From positions 248,001 to 312,000 of the forward strand of contig JAJTUP010000002.1 in NCBI GenBank assembly GCA_021399435.1: DNA of 64,000 nucleotides, given 5' to 3'. Shown here piece after piece: positions 1 through 9,854 of the stretch (within the stretch, counting starts at the first letter, position 1; every line of letters begins with the position of its first letter). The position numbers and the translations under genes are program-made. The notes under the pieces are model-generated. The model was not told the origin of the DNA, did not search any database, and was given only the letters and a program-made list of their open reading frames with translations. Origin of the DNA: Diaporthe sp. PMI_573 (lineage: Eukaryota; Ascomycota; Sordariomycetes; Diaporthales; Diaporthaceae).

Positions 1-791
1 GGTGCGACGCCCTTGGCGCTGGGCAAGAAGCTGCGATTCTGCACCATGTGCATAACAAGCCGGAAGATAAATAGGAAGCAGAACCAGCAGATAGACGCGA
101 GCTCCAGCGCGAGCCACACGTACCGCAGGAACAGGAGCCCGTGCAGGTAGTCGTACGAGCTGTAACCTGGGTAGAAGGAGCGGATCTGGTGTGACTGCGC
201 GGCGAGCATGAAGGCCACCTCGGCAAGCGACAGCAGGCTCGAGAAGACAAGGACGCCCCACTTGTAAACCTGCGGCCAGAGCTTGACCATGGCCCACGCC
301 TGTAACATGAGCGCCGCCATCATCAGGAGGTTCTGCGGGATGCTGAAGGCGACCGAGCAAACGCTATTCCGGAAGTCGGTCTCCGTGACATAACTGATAT
401 CCCCGCCGTACAGCACGTAGAAGCGCACCCATGACGACTCAAAGTAGATAGCGAGGAGGATCGTCCGCACGAGGTTGTTGATGAGGGCGGCAATGTTGAT
501 GTACGAGGCCAGCCGCCAGAACTTGCTTTTCGGGGTCATGGCGACGATGACGACCAGCATTATTAGACTTGCACCAAATTCCACAGCGTAACCGATTGTC
601 TTGCCGACTACGTAGAATTGGTTGGAGTCGATTTCTGCAAGTGATATCAACATCTGGAAGCCGTCTGGCATCGTTAAGGTGATGTTCTGGTGGAGAGGGT
701 CTTCCATCGCCAAGGCCGTGTAGTTCAGGCTAGGATCCGGCATCCTGGAGTCGTGCATATCTCCGCGAGACATCTGCGCTCGCCCAATCAT
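1..791 (-). CDS. STE2: STE2/PRE-2 type alpha-pheromone receptor, 5' part (runs off window)
   Basis: Reading the minus strand from the ATG at 789-791 gives 263 open codons to the window edge, with no intron needed. The product has a short N-glycosylatable N-terminus (NYT and NIT sites), then hydrophobic segments fitting the first five or so helices of a seven-helix receptor. The order and spacing of the segments FGASLIMLVVIVAMT, LINNLVRTILLAIYF and NLLMMAALMLQAW match fungal STE2 class D receptors. In that family the receptor binds the secreted alpha-type peptide at the plasma membrane and signals through a G protein and MAPK to mating or chemotropic growth. The C-terminal helices and cytoplasmic tail lie outside the window. 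ATGs at codons 7, 12 and 17 are possible alternative starts. The assignment rests on remembered family pattern, not on a search. Confidence 0.85.
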   Translation of the reverse strand, partial: MIGRAQMSRGDMHDSRMPDPSLNYTALAMEDPLHQNITLTMPDGFQMLISLAEIDSNQFYVVGKTIGYAVEFGASLIMLVVIVAMTPKSKFWRLASYINIAALINNLVRTILLAIYFESSWVRFYVLYGGDISYVTETDFRNSVCSVAFSIPQNLLMMAALMLQAWAMVKLWPQVYKWGVLVFSSLLSLAEVAFMLAAQSHQIRSFYPGYSSYDYLHGLLFLRYVWLALELASICWFCFLFIFRLVMHMVQNRSFLPSAKGVA

Positions 792-3700
792 CAGTATAAC
801 AGCTTTACCCACGCGTGACGCCGGTTAACATCAAGTGGAGGGGCTCAACTCGCCTTGGCGGTGTTGAATATCAAATTTCCAAACTCAGAAGGAACTCTCC
901 GTCAGGCACGTATTTGTCGCAAACTCTGCGCCAATACACCTCAGGACCGCGTCCTAGAGGGGAGGGGTGCCGGTGGGTATTGGTGCGGCCGGCGGGCGTC
1001 TCTTTCCGGTAAGTTGTAGTGGGAAAGAAGTGCAGAGTGTGTGCAGTAGTATTTGATTCTCAATCCTAGAAAGTCCCGAGATTCCTGGTCTGGAGCTGTG
1101 GAGCTGTTGCAAGAACACGTTGAGGACTCTTAAGTAGGGGATGTTCCAGATTTGTACAACCATTGAAAAGGGTCGAGACGAAGAATTGCCAAGTCTTCAG
1201 TTGAACTGGAGGCTGGGCAATCCAAGAACTCGTCGCCTCGTGGCTTATGAGCAAAGTCGGCGCCAAAATGGGAGGATTCATGATTGATTGTGTTATGATT
1301 GTGGACAAAGGGAATGGCGCGTTTGATGCAGCACAATACCAAACACAATACCAAACACAATACCAAGAAGTTAGGAGTAGTAGGGGAACACAATCTTGGC
1401 GATAATGTAAAAGCCCCGAGTTCTCAAACATGATCCTGAAGGAATAGCTCGCCCCGATATGTCAATTCACACGTGGCGGTAGAATGGCATGTGGCTTCAT
1501 ATTGTGCCCGGGAATAGTTAATATTGTGGTTCCAGCACAGACCTGGGGAAACTAGGCGTCCCACTCCATGACCTCAGCTCAACCGTCACCTGCTAACACC
1601 GAAGTACCTTGCTGGACCGGTTAGTTTTGATCAGAATAGTTAGCAAATATCATTCTCGGTCGCAGCCTGAGCCAGGGTGGTTGCCTAAGTGCGGCCCATG
1701 CGGTGCCCGACGTCAACAGGGAGGACAGCGGAGCCCACGTCCTCATCATGATGCATAATTAGAAGCCCCTTTCCATTACTGAAATTACTCTTTTGACAGT
1801 CGATCACTGATTTCTAACGGTCTCTTGTGACCAGTCATTGCCACGCGGTCCACGGGTGGGAACGGCGTCGTCAATCGGACACAACCCACGTTTTCAATGC
1901 GGGCCGTTCCTCGAATATAGAATGGTGTGGCCTCAATTTTGATCGATGTCTCTTTACGGTTCGGTTGATAGCTGACAAAATTGCCTCCGGAAATGCTTGC
2001 GATGGGTGTTGGCCCTTCCCCTTCGCTCACAAAGAACAAGGGCCACCGACCGACTGTGGAGCAGACAAGTAAATTGTGATGGCTATTTTCTCACCCAAAC
2101 ATTTATGTCCATCTAACTTTGGGCGGGACACTTTGAGCTACGTCACGAAAACTGTCAGGGCGTCTTCTCTCCTCTCCCAAGGAAGTGCTGATTACTCGAT
2201 ATGTAATCATCCTCCGACACACCAGGCCTGTGAGACCAGCGTGAAGGACGCGGCGCATTGGAATGCTGATTTTATCCCCGGTCATCAGTGCTCGAGGACC
2301 TCATCAATCCTGGGTCGTCAAGTCTGGAGACTAGATCTACTCGTTGTACTCACACAAAGATCTTGGCTTGGTGAGCATAGCTTGATTCTTGAAAACTTCC
2401 TGGTCTTGCCATGCACAAGAAGATGGAGCCCCCCATCTCTTGGCCCTAGTCTTCGCCGTCGCCCTGTTCCTTAGGGCTCAAGCTGCCGATCGGCGCAAGC
2501 CTATCACCTCTACGGACTGCATTATGCATGAGCTGTCCACCTTGCCGGAACCCAGCTTAGACCATTCTTATCCGAAGCTGCATGGCCCGTTCGAGTAACG
2601 TGTAAAGTTGACCGCAGGATCGTCTTCTCAACAATGGAGCCGTGATAAGTCCGAGCTGTTCAAACCAGGTGGCAAAAGACATTTAGTTCTCAAAGTTCGC
2701 TGGTGGGATTTTTTCGATGAATTATTCCATGGTAATTTATTCATAAGGAAGCCTTAAGTGAAAATCCGTCTCTGTGCTTCTCAACCCCTTTCCTCGGTGC
2801 CCTTTACGTTGCATATGATATCCTCTTGCGCTTTGCTGCTCTCTGGCTCAGGGTGCGCACGGCGGCCTTAGGAAACTTTCAATTCAGTCATCAAAAGCTC
2901 CAACCCCTCTGAAGCCTGTATGGCCATACAAGCAAAAGTTTCAGCGCGTCTTGTTTGCTCTTAAGGTCACACAGCGCGTCAGTACCACAATTTCTCACGG
3001 AACAGAATCATCCAGGATAATGTTTTCCAGATATTGCGGTATTTCTCAGAAGCAACAATTAAAACATCTGCCATACTGAAGCCGCGTGAGATAGTGCAGT
3101 CCAACGTTCGATAATATCCCATTCGGCTGTTGAGGTATTGAATCTCCTCGACTGACATATCTTAAGTGCGAGCCGTCCCCGACAAGGTTACATTTTCTGT
3201 GCTCTTCCATCGAAGAGACCAGGCAGCACCTCAATTTCCGAGTAAATATTCGGAACGTCCAAGTCTTCAACCTCGAGCTGTTCAGGAATATATACTTGTT
3301 ACCTTTTGCATGTTAGAAGACTGCCTGCTCCAGCGGGGAAGGACGGTAACATTGGCAGAACATGTTGCAGCTCAATTCCCGTGCAGCAATTCCCGAACGC
3401 CATGCAAGTAGTTCCTGCTTCTCTGCTGATGACGTGGCTTCTGGGATACTAGATCATGATTTGACTACCCACCCTTTCGAGGAAGCTCATACGTGGCTCT
3501 GCTGCCGTTAAGCCGACTTTCTGCACCAATTCAGAGCACTTTGCATGTTTAGTGGGGCGGAAACTGGGCTTGTGTTCCTGTCGTGTAACATTTCTCATCT
3601 CATGCTGAAAACATCCCCCGCTCTTGACCGCCAGCTGCCCGCATCCTGCTAGGGCTATGTAGTTAGCCAGCCGTGCGCGAAAGCAAGATCAAACTCTGTC

Positions 3701-3907
3701 TTGCATATTAGGAAGGACTGGAAACGATGGTAGCTGGGACTGCATGGAAAAGGAATTTAATGTTACATGGTGGAGATAACGCATAATCAATTCCATTTAA
3801 ATATTTGATGATCCCCAAAGGGTCTGGCTTCCTCAGCATTTTCTTCAGCGTTATATCATGCCCTCAGGGTATTCTTTCTCGTGCAATCTTCCTCCCATGG
3901 AACAGAA
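792..3907. other. Intergenic region, 3.1 kb
   Basis: This lies between the divergently transcribed pheromone receptor and HET genes and should hold both promoters. The open frames here are short, overlap on both strands and often begin with non-ATG codons. The longest (ATG at 2079 to 2474) has no recognisable domain. Apart from a three-copy 12 bp repeat I see no structure. Confidence 0.6.
1332..1367. repeat. 12 bp tandem repeat, 3 copies
   Basis: The unit cacaataccaaa is repeated head to tail three times, the last copy with one mismatch. It lies about 540 bp upstream of the receptor start codon. Confidence 0.85.
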
Positions 3908-5956
3908 ATGGATCTGTTGTCCAATCCGCGGGCATGTCCTGTGTGTCATGACCTCCAACCTCCAATAGCTGTACGCCAAAGAGAGCTGAGAAGCTCTACA
4001 CGTCGCAGTCTAGATCCAATCAGATTCTCGACATCTCTCTCGGCAGTGAAACAACAGACGGAACTTGGCTGCAACTTTTGCACGGTTCTCTTTCGAGGAT
4101 TCCAACACTTTTGGGATTCGGTCTATGAGAGAGACTGGAGAGAAATATACCGTCCGGAAACAACTGTGACTGTACGTCTGAGTCCGGGGATGTATGGAGA
4201 TGTCACACTGTCCAAGGATGAATATTGGATCTCGCCACAATATCAGATTATGTCTCTGGAAGGTACGGACTGCTTTTTTGAATTAGCTCTCCACGTCCGC
4301 ATACTGAAGAACATAGGCACATACAATCCCTGGCCAATTCTCAAAGCGGTTCCGGTTCGTCTTAACGATATCTTGACGGAAGAGCGACGACGCGTCTTTC
4401 TTTCCTGGATCCGAAATTGTTCTGATAATCATGATTCCTGCCGCCCTTCCTGCAATGGGTATCCCAGGCGCCTTATTGAGATCAAGGCTCTCTCTAGGAC
4501 AAGACATGCTCTGGCAGTCAAAGAGTTCATCCGAACTGATGAGAGGCCGCAATACCTGACTTTGAGCCATTCGTGGGCGGTATCAAAAGCGAAAGATTCC
4601 GCAACGCTGAATTCAAATCTCAAGGAGAGAACGAAAGCTCTGCCTGTCTCTGAGCTATCGAAGACTTTGCAGGATGCAATAAAGATTACCGCATGGCTCG
4701 GTTATCGGTACATCTGGATCGACTCGATTTGTATTATCCAAAACAACAACGAAGACAAACAACGAGAACTGTCTGTGATGGGCGACATCTACGCAGGCTC
4801 GTACATTACCCTCGCAGCACAACCACATCCAGGCAGTGCTAGGGACCATGACATGTTCCTGAAACGCGACATCCTACTGGACGTGACAGGTCAAGATTCG
4901 CAACGCGGAAGCGAATTTTCAACCTTCGTTAAGCCATTGTTCCCACACGGCCCGGACAATCCAAGAGCATTGACAGGCAGAGCATGGTGCGTTCAAGAGA
5001 GATTATTGTCACCCCGGGTCCTGCATTTCCGCAAATGGGAGGTTATGTTCGAATGCAATCAAGCCTACCACTGTGAATGTGAAGAGATGGGACTTTCGAA
5101 ACTCGCTCATGAGATGGAAAAGCCTGAGAAGAAGCTCAAGCAGACTTTGAACGCCGTATTCAGACCGACACGCCCCTTATCCGGTGAGAAATCTCCGGAT
5201 AATCTTGAGGCAAAAGCCTGGGAGAATTGGCATGATGTTGTTGAGGAGTACAGCAGGGCTAGTCTTTCTTATCCCACCGACAAGCTGCCAGCATTGTCTG
5301 GGATTGCAGCACGCATGCCCGAAGCTTGGGGGCCTTATATCGCTGGCCTATGGTCCAAAAACATTCTCTGGGAATTACTCTGGGATCATCCGAACTTTGC
5401 GCGAGGCCCGCGCTTTCGACATGGTAGAACCAGAAAGTATGTTGCGCCGTCATTTTCATGGGCTGCAACATCTGGCGGCATCGGATGGAAGTTCTACCCC
5501 GGCCCTCTTTCGCGACAAGCAGAGATCATAGAAGTGAGTGTTACTCCTCGGGATCACCGGAATCCTTTCTCAGAGGTCAAAGAGGAGGCTTTCATCAGAA
5601 TTCGATGTCGCCGGATATATGCAACATTCAAACCCCACGGTGCTTTGAATCTCGAGGGACATGAGCCTGGGTTCCAGAACGGTCTCTCAGACTTATACTG
5701 CCCTTTGCACTGGCTAGAGGTAGTGTCTCCCCCTGGCAGATATGTGCTGGCCACAGCAGATACGGTAGATGACCTAAGTGAATTTGACGGCAACCCTGTT
5801 ACAGTCGCGGAAATCATTGTTACTGGCGACAATCATGAAGCTCTTCTGCTTTCAAAATGCAGTACTGGATACAAGAGAGTTGGGAGAGCCATTTTCTCTG
5901 GGTCAGACTGGGATGTTTTTAATGATGCTGAAGAAGGAATAATTACGCTAGTCTAG
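3908..5956 (+). CDS. HET (heterokaryon incompatibility) domain protein
   Basis: This is an intronless gene of 682 codons plus stop. The HET domain begins near residue 216 with YLTLSHSW, followed by LQDAIKITAWLGYRYIWIDS and GDIYAGSYITLAAQ, which are the three classic conserved blocks. The N-terminus has CPVCHDL and a second cysteine pair (CNFC), a common zinc-binding-like prefix in this family. HET proteins act in allorecognition and can trigger cell death when partners are mismatched, but most HET-domain genes have no tested function. I chose the ATG at 3908; the frame is open a few codons further upstream but has only a GTG there, and the upstream ATG at 3858 is out of frame. No NACHT or repeat domain is attached, so its recognition partner cannot be inferred. 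Confidence 0.93.
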   Translation: MDLLSNPRACPVCHDLQPPIAVRQRELRSSTRRSLDPIRFSTSLSAVKQQTELGCNFCTVLFRGFQHFWDSVYERDWREIYRPETTVTVRLSPGMYGDVTLSKDEYWISPQYQIMSLEGTDCFFELALHVRILKNIGTYNPWPILKAVPVRLNDILTEERRRVFLSWIRNCSDNHDSCRPSCNGYPRRLIEIKALSRTRHALAVKEFIRTDERPQYLTLSHSWAVSKAKDSATLNSNLKERTKALPVSELSKTLQDAIKITAWLGYRYIWIDSICIIQNNNEDKQRELSVMGDIYAGSYITLAAQPHPGSARDHDMFLKRDILLDVTGQDSQRGSEFSTFVKPLFPHGPDNPRALTGRAWCVQERLLSPRVLHFRKWEVMFECNQAYHCECEEMGLSKLAHEMEKPEKKLKQTLNAVFRPTRPLSGEKSPDNLEAKAWENWHDVVEEYSRASLSYPTDKLPALSGIAARMPEAWGPYIAGLWSKNILWELLWDHPNFARGPRFRHGRTRKYVAPSFSWAATSGGIGWKFYPGPLSRQAEIIEVSVTPRDHRNPFSEVKEEAFIRIRCRRIYATFKPHGALNLEGHEPGFQNGLSDLYCPLHWLEVVSPPGRYVLATADTVDDLSEFDGNPVTVAEIIVTGDNHEALLLSKCSTGYKRVGRAIFSGSDWDVFNDAEEGIITLV

Positions 5957-6564
5957 TCAATGGTGCACATTTTGTTTCAGTGCTGGACATCTCGACTCTC
6001 ATAATTTTGGTACATCAAATTCACATATAGGAAACTCGAATGAGCATCATGTCACTGCTAATGTGTGCACGTGAATCGATCAACGTCACCAGGCGTTGAA
6101 ATGCGTACCGTTGTCAGTCAAGTTCGAATTCGAGGCTATCCTTCGGAAACCAACTGTCTCGACAGGTTCACTAGCATGGAATCTCGACGGAAAGGTCAAT
6201 GTGGATACCTACTCACATAATGCTGAGCGGGGATAAATTCTTTTGCGCGCGCTCACTGACCGAGGCCCAATTGGAGTCAGTCAAATCACTGATGAATGAC
6301 TGAACAATCTCGCGTGGGAACGACAAATCATTTCAAAGAAGAAACACAGCAGTATACAAGTTGCTCGTGCATGTGTGCTCAAATGTGATGCGTATTCAAT
6401 CTGCAGAAAAGCGAAGGCAAGGAAAAGAACAATATCATGCTGTAGCAACGCTATTTTGATCAACTCGCAGCAATGACATGTGAGTCACTGCAACAGGAGA
6501 AGCAGGCTCCTTTGCAGCAGCACCCTAAGTATGACATAGTGCTCTCGAGGCCGGTTTCTTGCCT
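5957..6564. other. Intergenic region between convergent genes
   Basis: A 3' to 3' gap between the HET gene and the lysine-rich repeat gene. Only short shadow frames occur and nothing else is recognised. Confidence 0.6.
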
Positions 6565-7544
6565 TTAATTAGCAGCCTTCGCCTTCTTGCCCTTCTTGCC
6601 CTTCTTCTTCTTGGCAGGCCTGCGTGGCACGCGATTCAATTAGTTTCCTTTAATTTCCAAATTAAAAGACGTGGTGAAACATACGCTCTCTTTTCGAGGT
6701 CATCAGCATCCTCTGCGACATCCACGTCGATATCGCGAGCAGCAGCGGCAGCCTTGGCCTTTTTGCCCTTTTTGCCCTTCTTGCCCTTCTTGGCCGGACT
6801 TTCGAGAGCAAGGTCAGCTACAGAATGGTGAACAGCTCCAGTCATCATGAGGTGGTATTGAAACTCACAGGCGCTTCTCGAGGTCGGCGTCATCTTCGTC
6901 TTCATCATCGACGACATCGCGAGCGGCGGCGGCGGCACCGGCCTTAGCTTTCTTGCCCTTCTTCTTCTTCTTGGCGGGTCTTGTACACATTGTTAGTCGG
7001 TACACTGTGAAGGGTCCCCCATTACCTTGACACTCATGTCAGGACTTACTCGCGGCTCTCGAGGGCGATCACATCATCGCTGTCCTCGTCCTCATCCTCT
7101 TCATCAACTGCGCGGGCAGCAGCGGCAGAAGCCTTGGCCTTTTTGCCCTTCTTGCCTTTCTTTCCCTTGGCTGGGTTCTGCTCCAGTAATTAGTACCCTC
7201 TGTTCTACGTATAATATCACGGAGTAGGTTTCAACTAACGCGTGCCGTAATGTCGACCTGTTAAAAGAGGGGTTAGTGTAAGTAAGACGACCCTGCTGTC
7301 AGTGATACAACGACTCACTATGTTTGCTTCCTCATCAAGAGGAGCCGCCAGGGCAGGAACAGCAAGAGCAGCAACGGCAGCCTAAATGCATGAAGTCAGC
7401 ATGTTGATACCGGAAAAGAAATCCGACGAGCCTCACAACAGCCCGGCGAGACACCGAGTTGGTGCCTGGAGCCTGGAAGCCCGAGACAGCCGTCGAGGCT
7501 GCCAAAGCAGCAGCGAGGACCTGGACGAGGGACGGAGTCTGCAT
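6565..7544 (-). CDS. Secreted lysine-rich repeat protein with Kex2-type sites (KEP-like), 7 exons
   Basis: Exons on the minus strand are 7437-7544, 7319-7381, 7240-7257, 7050-7177, 6869-6979, 6685-6798 and 6565-6619, all joined by GT-AG introns, giving 198 residues. A signal peptide (hydrophobic run at about residues 5-20) and a second Ala/Val-rich stretch ending LAAPLDEE precede four repeats. Each repeat starts with PAK, runs through a basic stretch such as KKGKKGKKAKA and an Ala-rich linker. The first three then end in an acidic block and ESR, LEKR or LEKR; the fourth stops after its basic part at AAN. The KR pairs fit Kex2 cleavage, so the precursor could release Lys-rich peptides balanced by acidic spacers. 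Exons 4-7 each carry one repeat. It is not an alpha-pheromone precursor (no Trp/Cys decapeptide) and not dikaritin-like (no Tyr core). Function is unknown. The 18 bp exon 3 is the least certain part. Confidence 0.8.
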
Positions 7545-9854
7545 TGCTTCGATGTATGTTGTCCCACCAGGGGATTAAATCTGTCAAAAAAGAGAGGAAG
7601 TAAAGATCAGCCGATCTGAAAACGAAAGAGGTGCACGAGGAAAGGAGCCAAGACTGATGCCAAGACGTCCGACCTGCCACGATTTTATACACAGGTCCAT
7701 ATGTAGCGAGGGCCCGGATCCACGAAAAGCAGATTCGGTATCAGCCGTTCTTCACGAGCGGAACATCGGCAGAGTTCGTCATCAGGAGAGATCTGCCTCT
7801 GGATGAAACCACTCCGACCAAAATTGCTCACTGCTGGTGAAAACCTGCCCAACCGGGCTTCCCAAGGATGGCAAGGTGCACGAGTCTAGGCCCTGCGGCA
7901 GTGGTGTCTGGCCAGGCTCTCTCGGCTTGTCGCGCTAGCCTGTGCGTTGTGCCGTCAGTGAGCGTTGCGAGTGGTTTCATGATTTGGCACTTCGCGTCGT
8001 TGGGCGTTTGAGGCTTGGCGTAATTGTTTGAGGCTTGGCGTTTCAACCGTCTGATTGTATTTGGGACGAAAATAAGTTTATTTCCCGGTGGTAGGGAGCC
8101 AGGTTTGATCGTCGTCGTGGTTGTGCAAGGAGGGTTGCAGTCCGAGCAGGGCTTTAATGCGGCTCGCCATTCACCCGTTCGTTTAATCGCGCGAAATGTG
8201 ACTAGCTGCTGATATCCGTACCGTGACGGCCCAGAGGATCATGACAGCTTGGCGCCAAGAACTTGACACTTTCGAATACCTTGTACATGTGATGGCGATC
8301 AGCATTTTGGGAAGCAGGATAGGAAGCAATTTGAAACGATGCCATGTGGCGAAGCACACAATGCGCTAGAGTCGGCACTTGGATGATGCCGTATTTCAAC
8401 GATGACTAGAACACAGACTGCATGGCCACGTACTCGTGTTGACGTGTGCGTTATGACAAAACTATTCATAAGGACTATCCCTAATGCGAGAGCACCGTCA
8501 TCGTGCCTGGCTGAAAATGACGGATGTATTTGTAAGCATTTTGGCGACTGAGGGCTCAGACGGGGAACGATGTGTCGTGGGAGCAGGCATGTTGACATGC
8601 GAGACCTTTTGACGCGTTGATAATTAAGCTAAAGAACGGGCAACAGTCCCGAGAGCAATCAATATGGAGACGATCTGAGAGACGACCAAGAAGATTGATG
8701 CGGTCAAATCCTGCGTCCTGCTGCTCTACTTCTTCCACAAGCGTGAGCTTGCTTTGAACGAGGCGACGGCAGGGCGGCTGCTGTGGCCCAGTCTGGTCCA
8801 CAGAGCGGCTCAGTCATGAGAGCACATCTGTCTGTTCTACTCTCTCATCATATTTTCTTCGGTAAATCGTCCTAATATAACGTCACGAGACAAAATCCCT
8901 GGCGATCATAAAGATTCATGAACTGGCTGTTGTACTCTATCTCATCCTCGCAGTAGCGGAAATGAGCTCCGCTGGAGCTATTGTCTTTACTCAACGTGCT
9001 TTAACACATCTACGTACTGAGGGATCACTTGAATATTGAAGAATAAAATACCATGCGAACTCCACTATGTCATACATTACATTCTTGGCCATCAATGATG
9101 GGACCAACAAACTGTCCGTTTTGTCATTAAGAAATCACAGTTTACGGTACTAGTTTGTCGAGTACATGAGATAATTGATGACACATAATCAATACTGTGC
9201 TGATTCATACTGCAACAGAACTGCCATCACGGATATTATGTACAGGTACGCACATTGTGTGTGTACTGAAGGTTGTCCCATGTCGAAATTCCGACTGATC
9301 GCGTTCTACTAGCTTTCAAGCTCCAACTCCTTCCATGCCGTCTTCAAAATGAATTAATAATCCCATTTCAAATCTCCACATATTACTTCACCGATCATTT
9401 TCGCATCACCACCTCCACGGTGGATTTGTCACATGCTTATTGCTCGAGAGAGCGTCAGCCTGAGCCGCGGCGTATGAGAGCTCTTCTCGTCTTACGGCCA
9501 AGATTATTGTTCGCCGGACACTCCCCTTGCAAGGGTGATAGTTGGTTCATGACGCCGGAGAAATCGGGCGATCGGAATCAAGGGTGATCCGAACGCGACC
9601 TACACCACATGCACTACGCATGACCATGTCCAATGGTGGGGGCTAGTGCACGAGAATTCCACCGGCTCTATACGTGCTGTGATTGGACATACAGCCATTG
9701 CGTACGAGCCCCACAATAATGATTAATATTCTGTCTTTCTGTCCATATATATTGCCGATTGTCAGTACTTTGAATCTTGTTACGACTTTCTCCATTTATC
9801 AGATTATTTCTCTCCAGATTATTTTCCCCAGGAGACCTTGTTCACGTTTACAAG
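7545..9854. other. Intergenic region, 2.3 kb
   Basis: This lies between the divergent repeat-protein and amidase genes. A 16 bp direct repeat (gtttgaggcttggcgt) occurs twice near 8006-8041, separated by a few bases. The rest shows only short, unsupported frames. The segment 8900-9700 is moderately AT-rich but has no transposon feature I can name. Confidence 0.55.

Noticed and set aside
2079..2474. Plus-strand ORF of about 130 codons near the pheromone receptor
   Set aside because: No domain, odd composition and overlapping frames on the other strand; not enough support for a gene.
6565..7544. Alpha-pheromone or dikaritin RiPP precursor
   Set aside because: The repeats lack the Trp/Cys decapeptide of alpha-type pheromones and the Tyr-containing core of dikaritins, and no UstY-type (DUF3328) gene is in the window.
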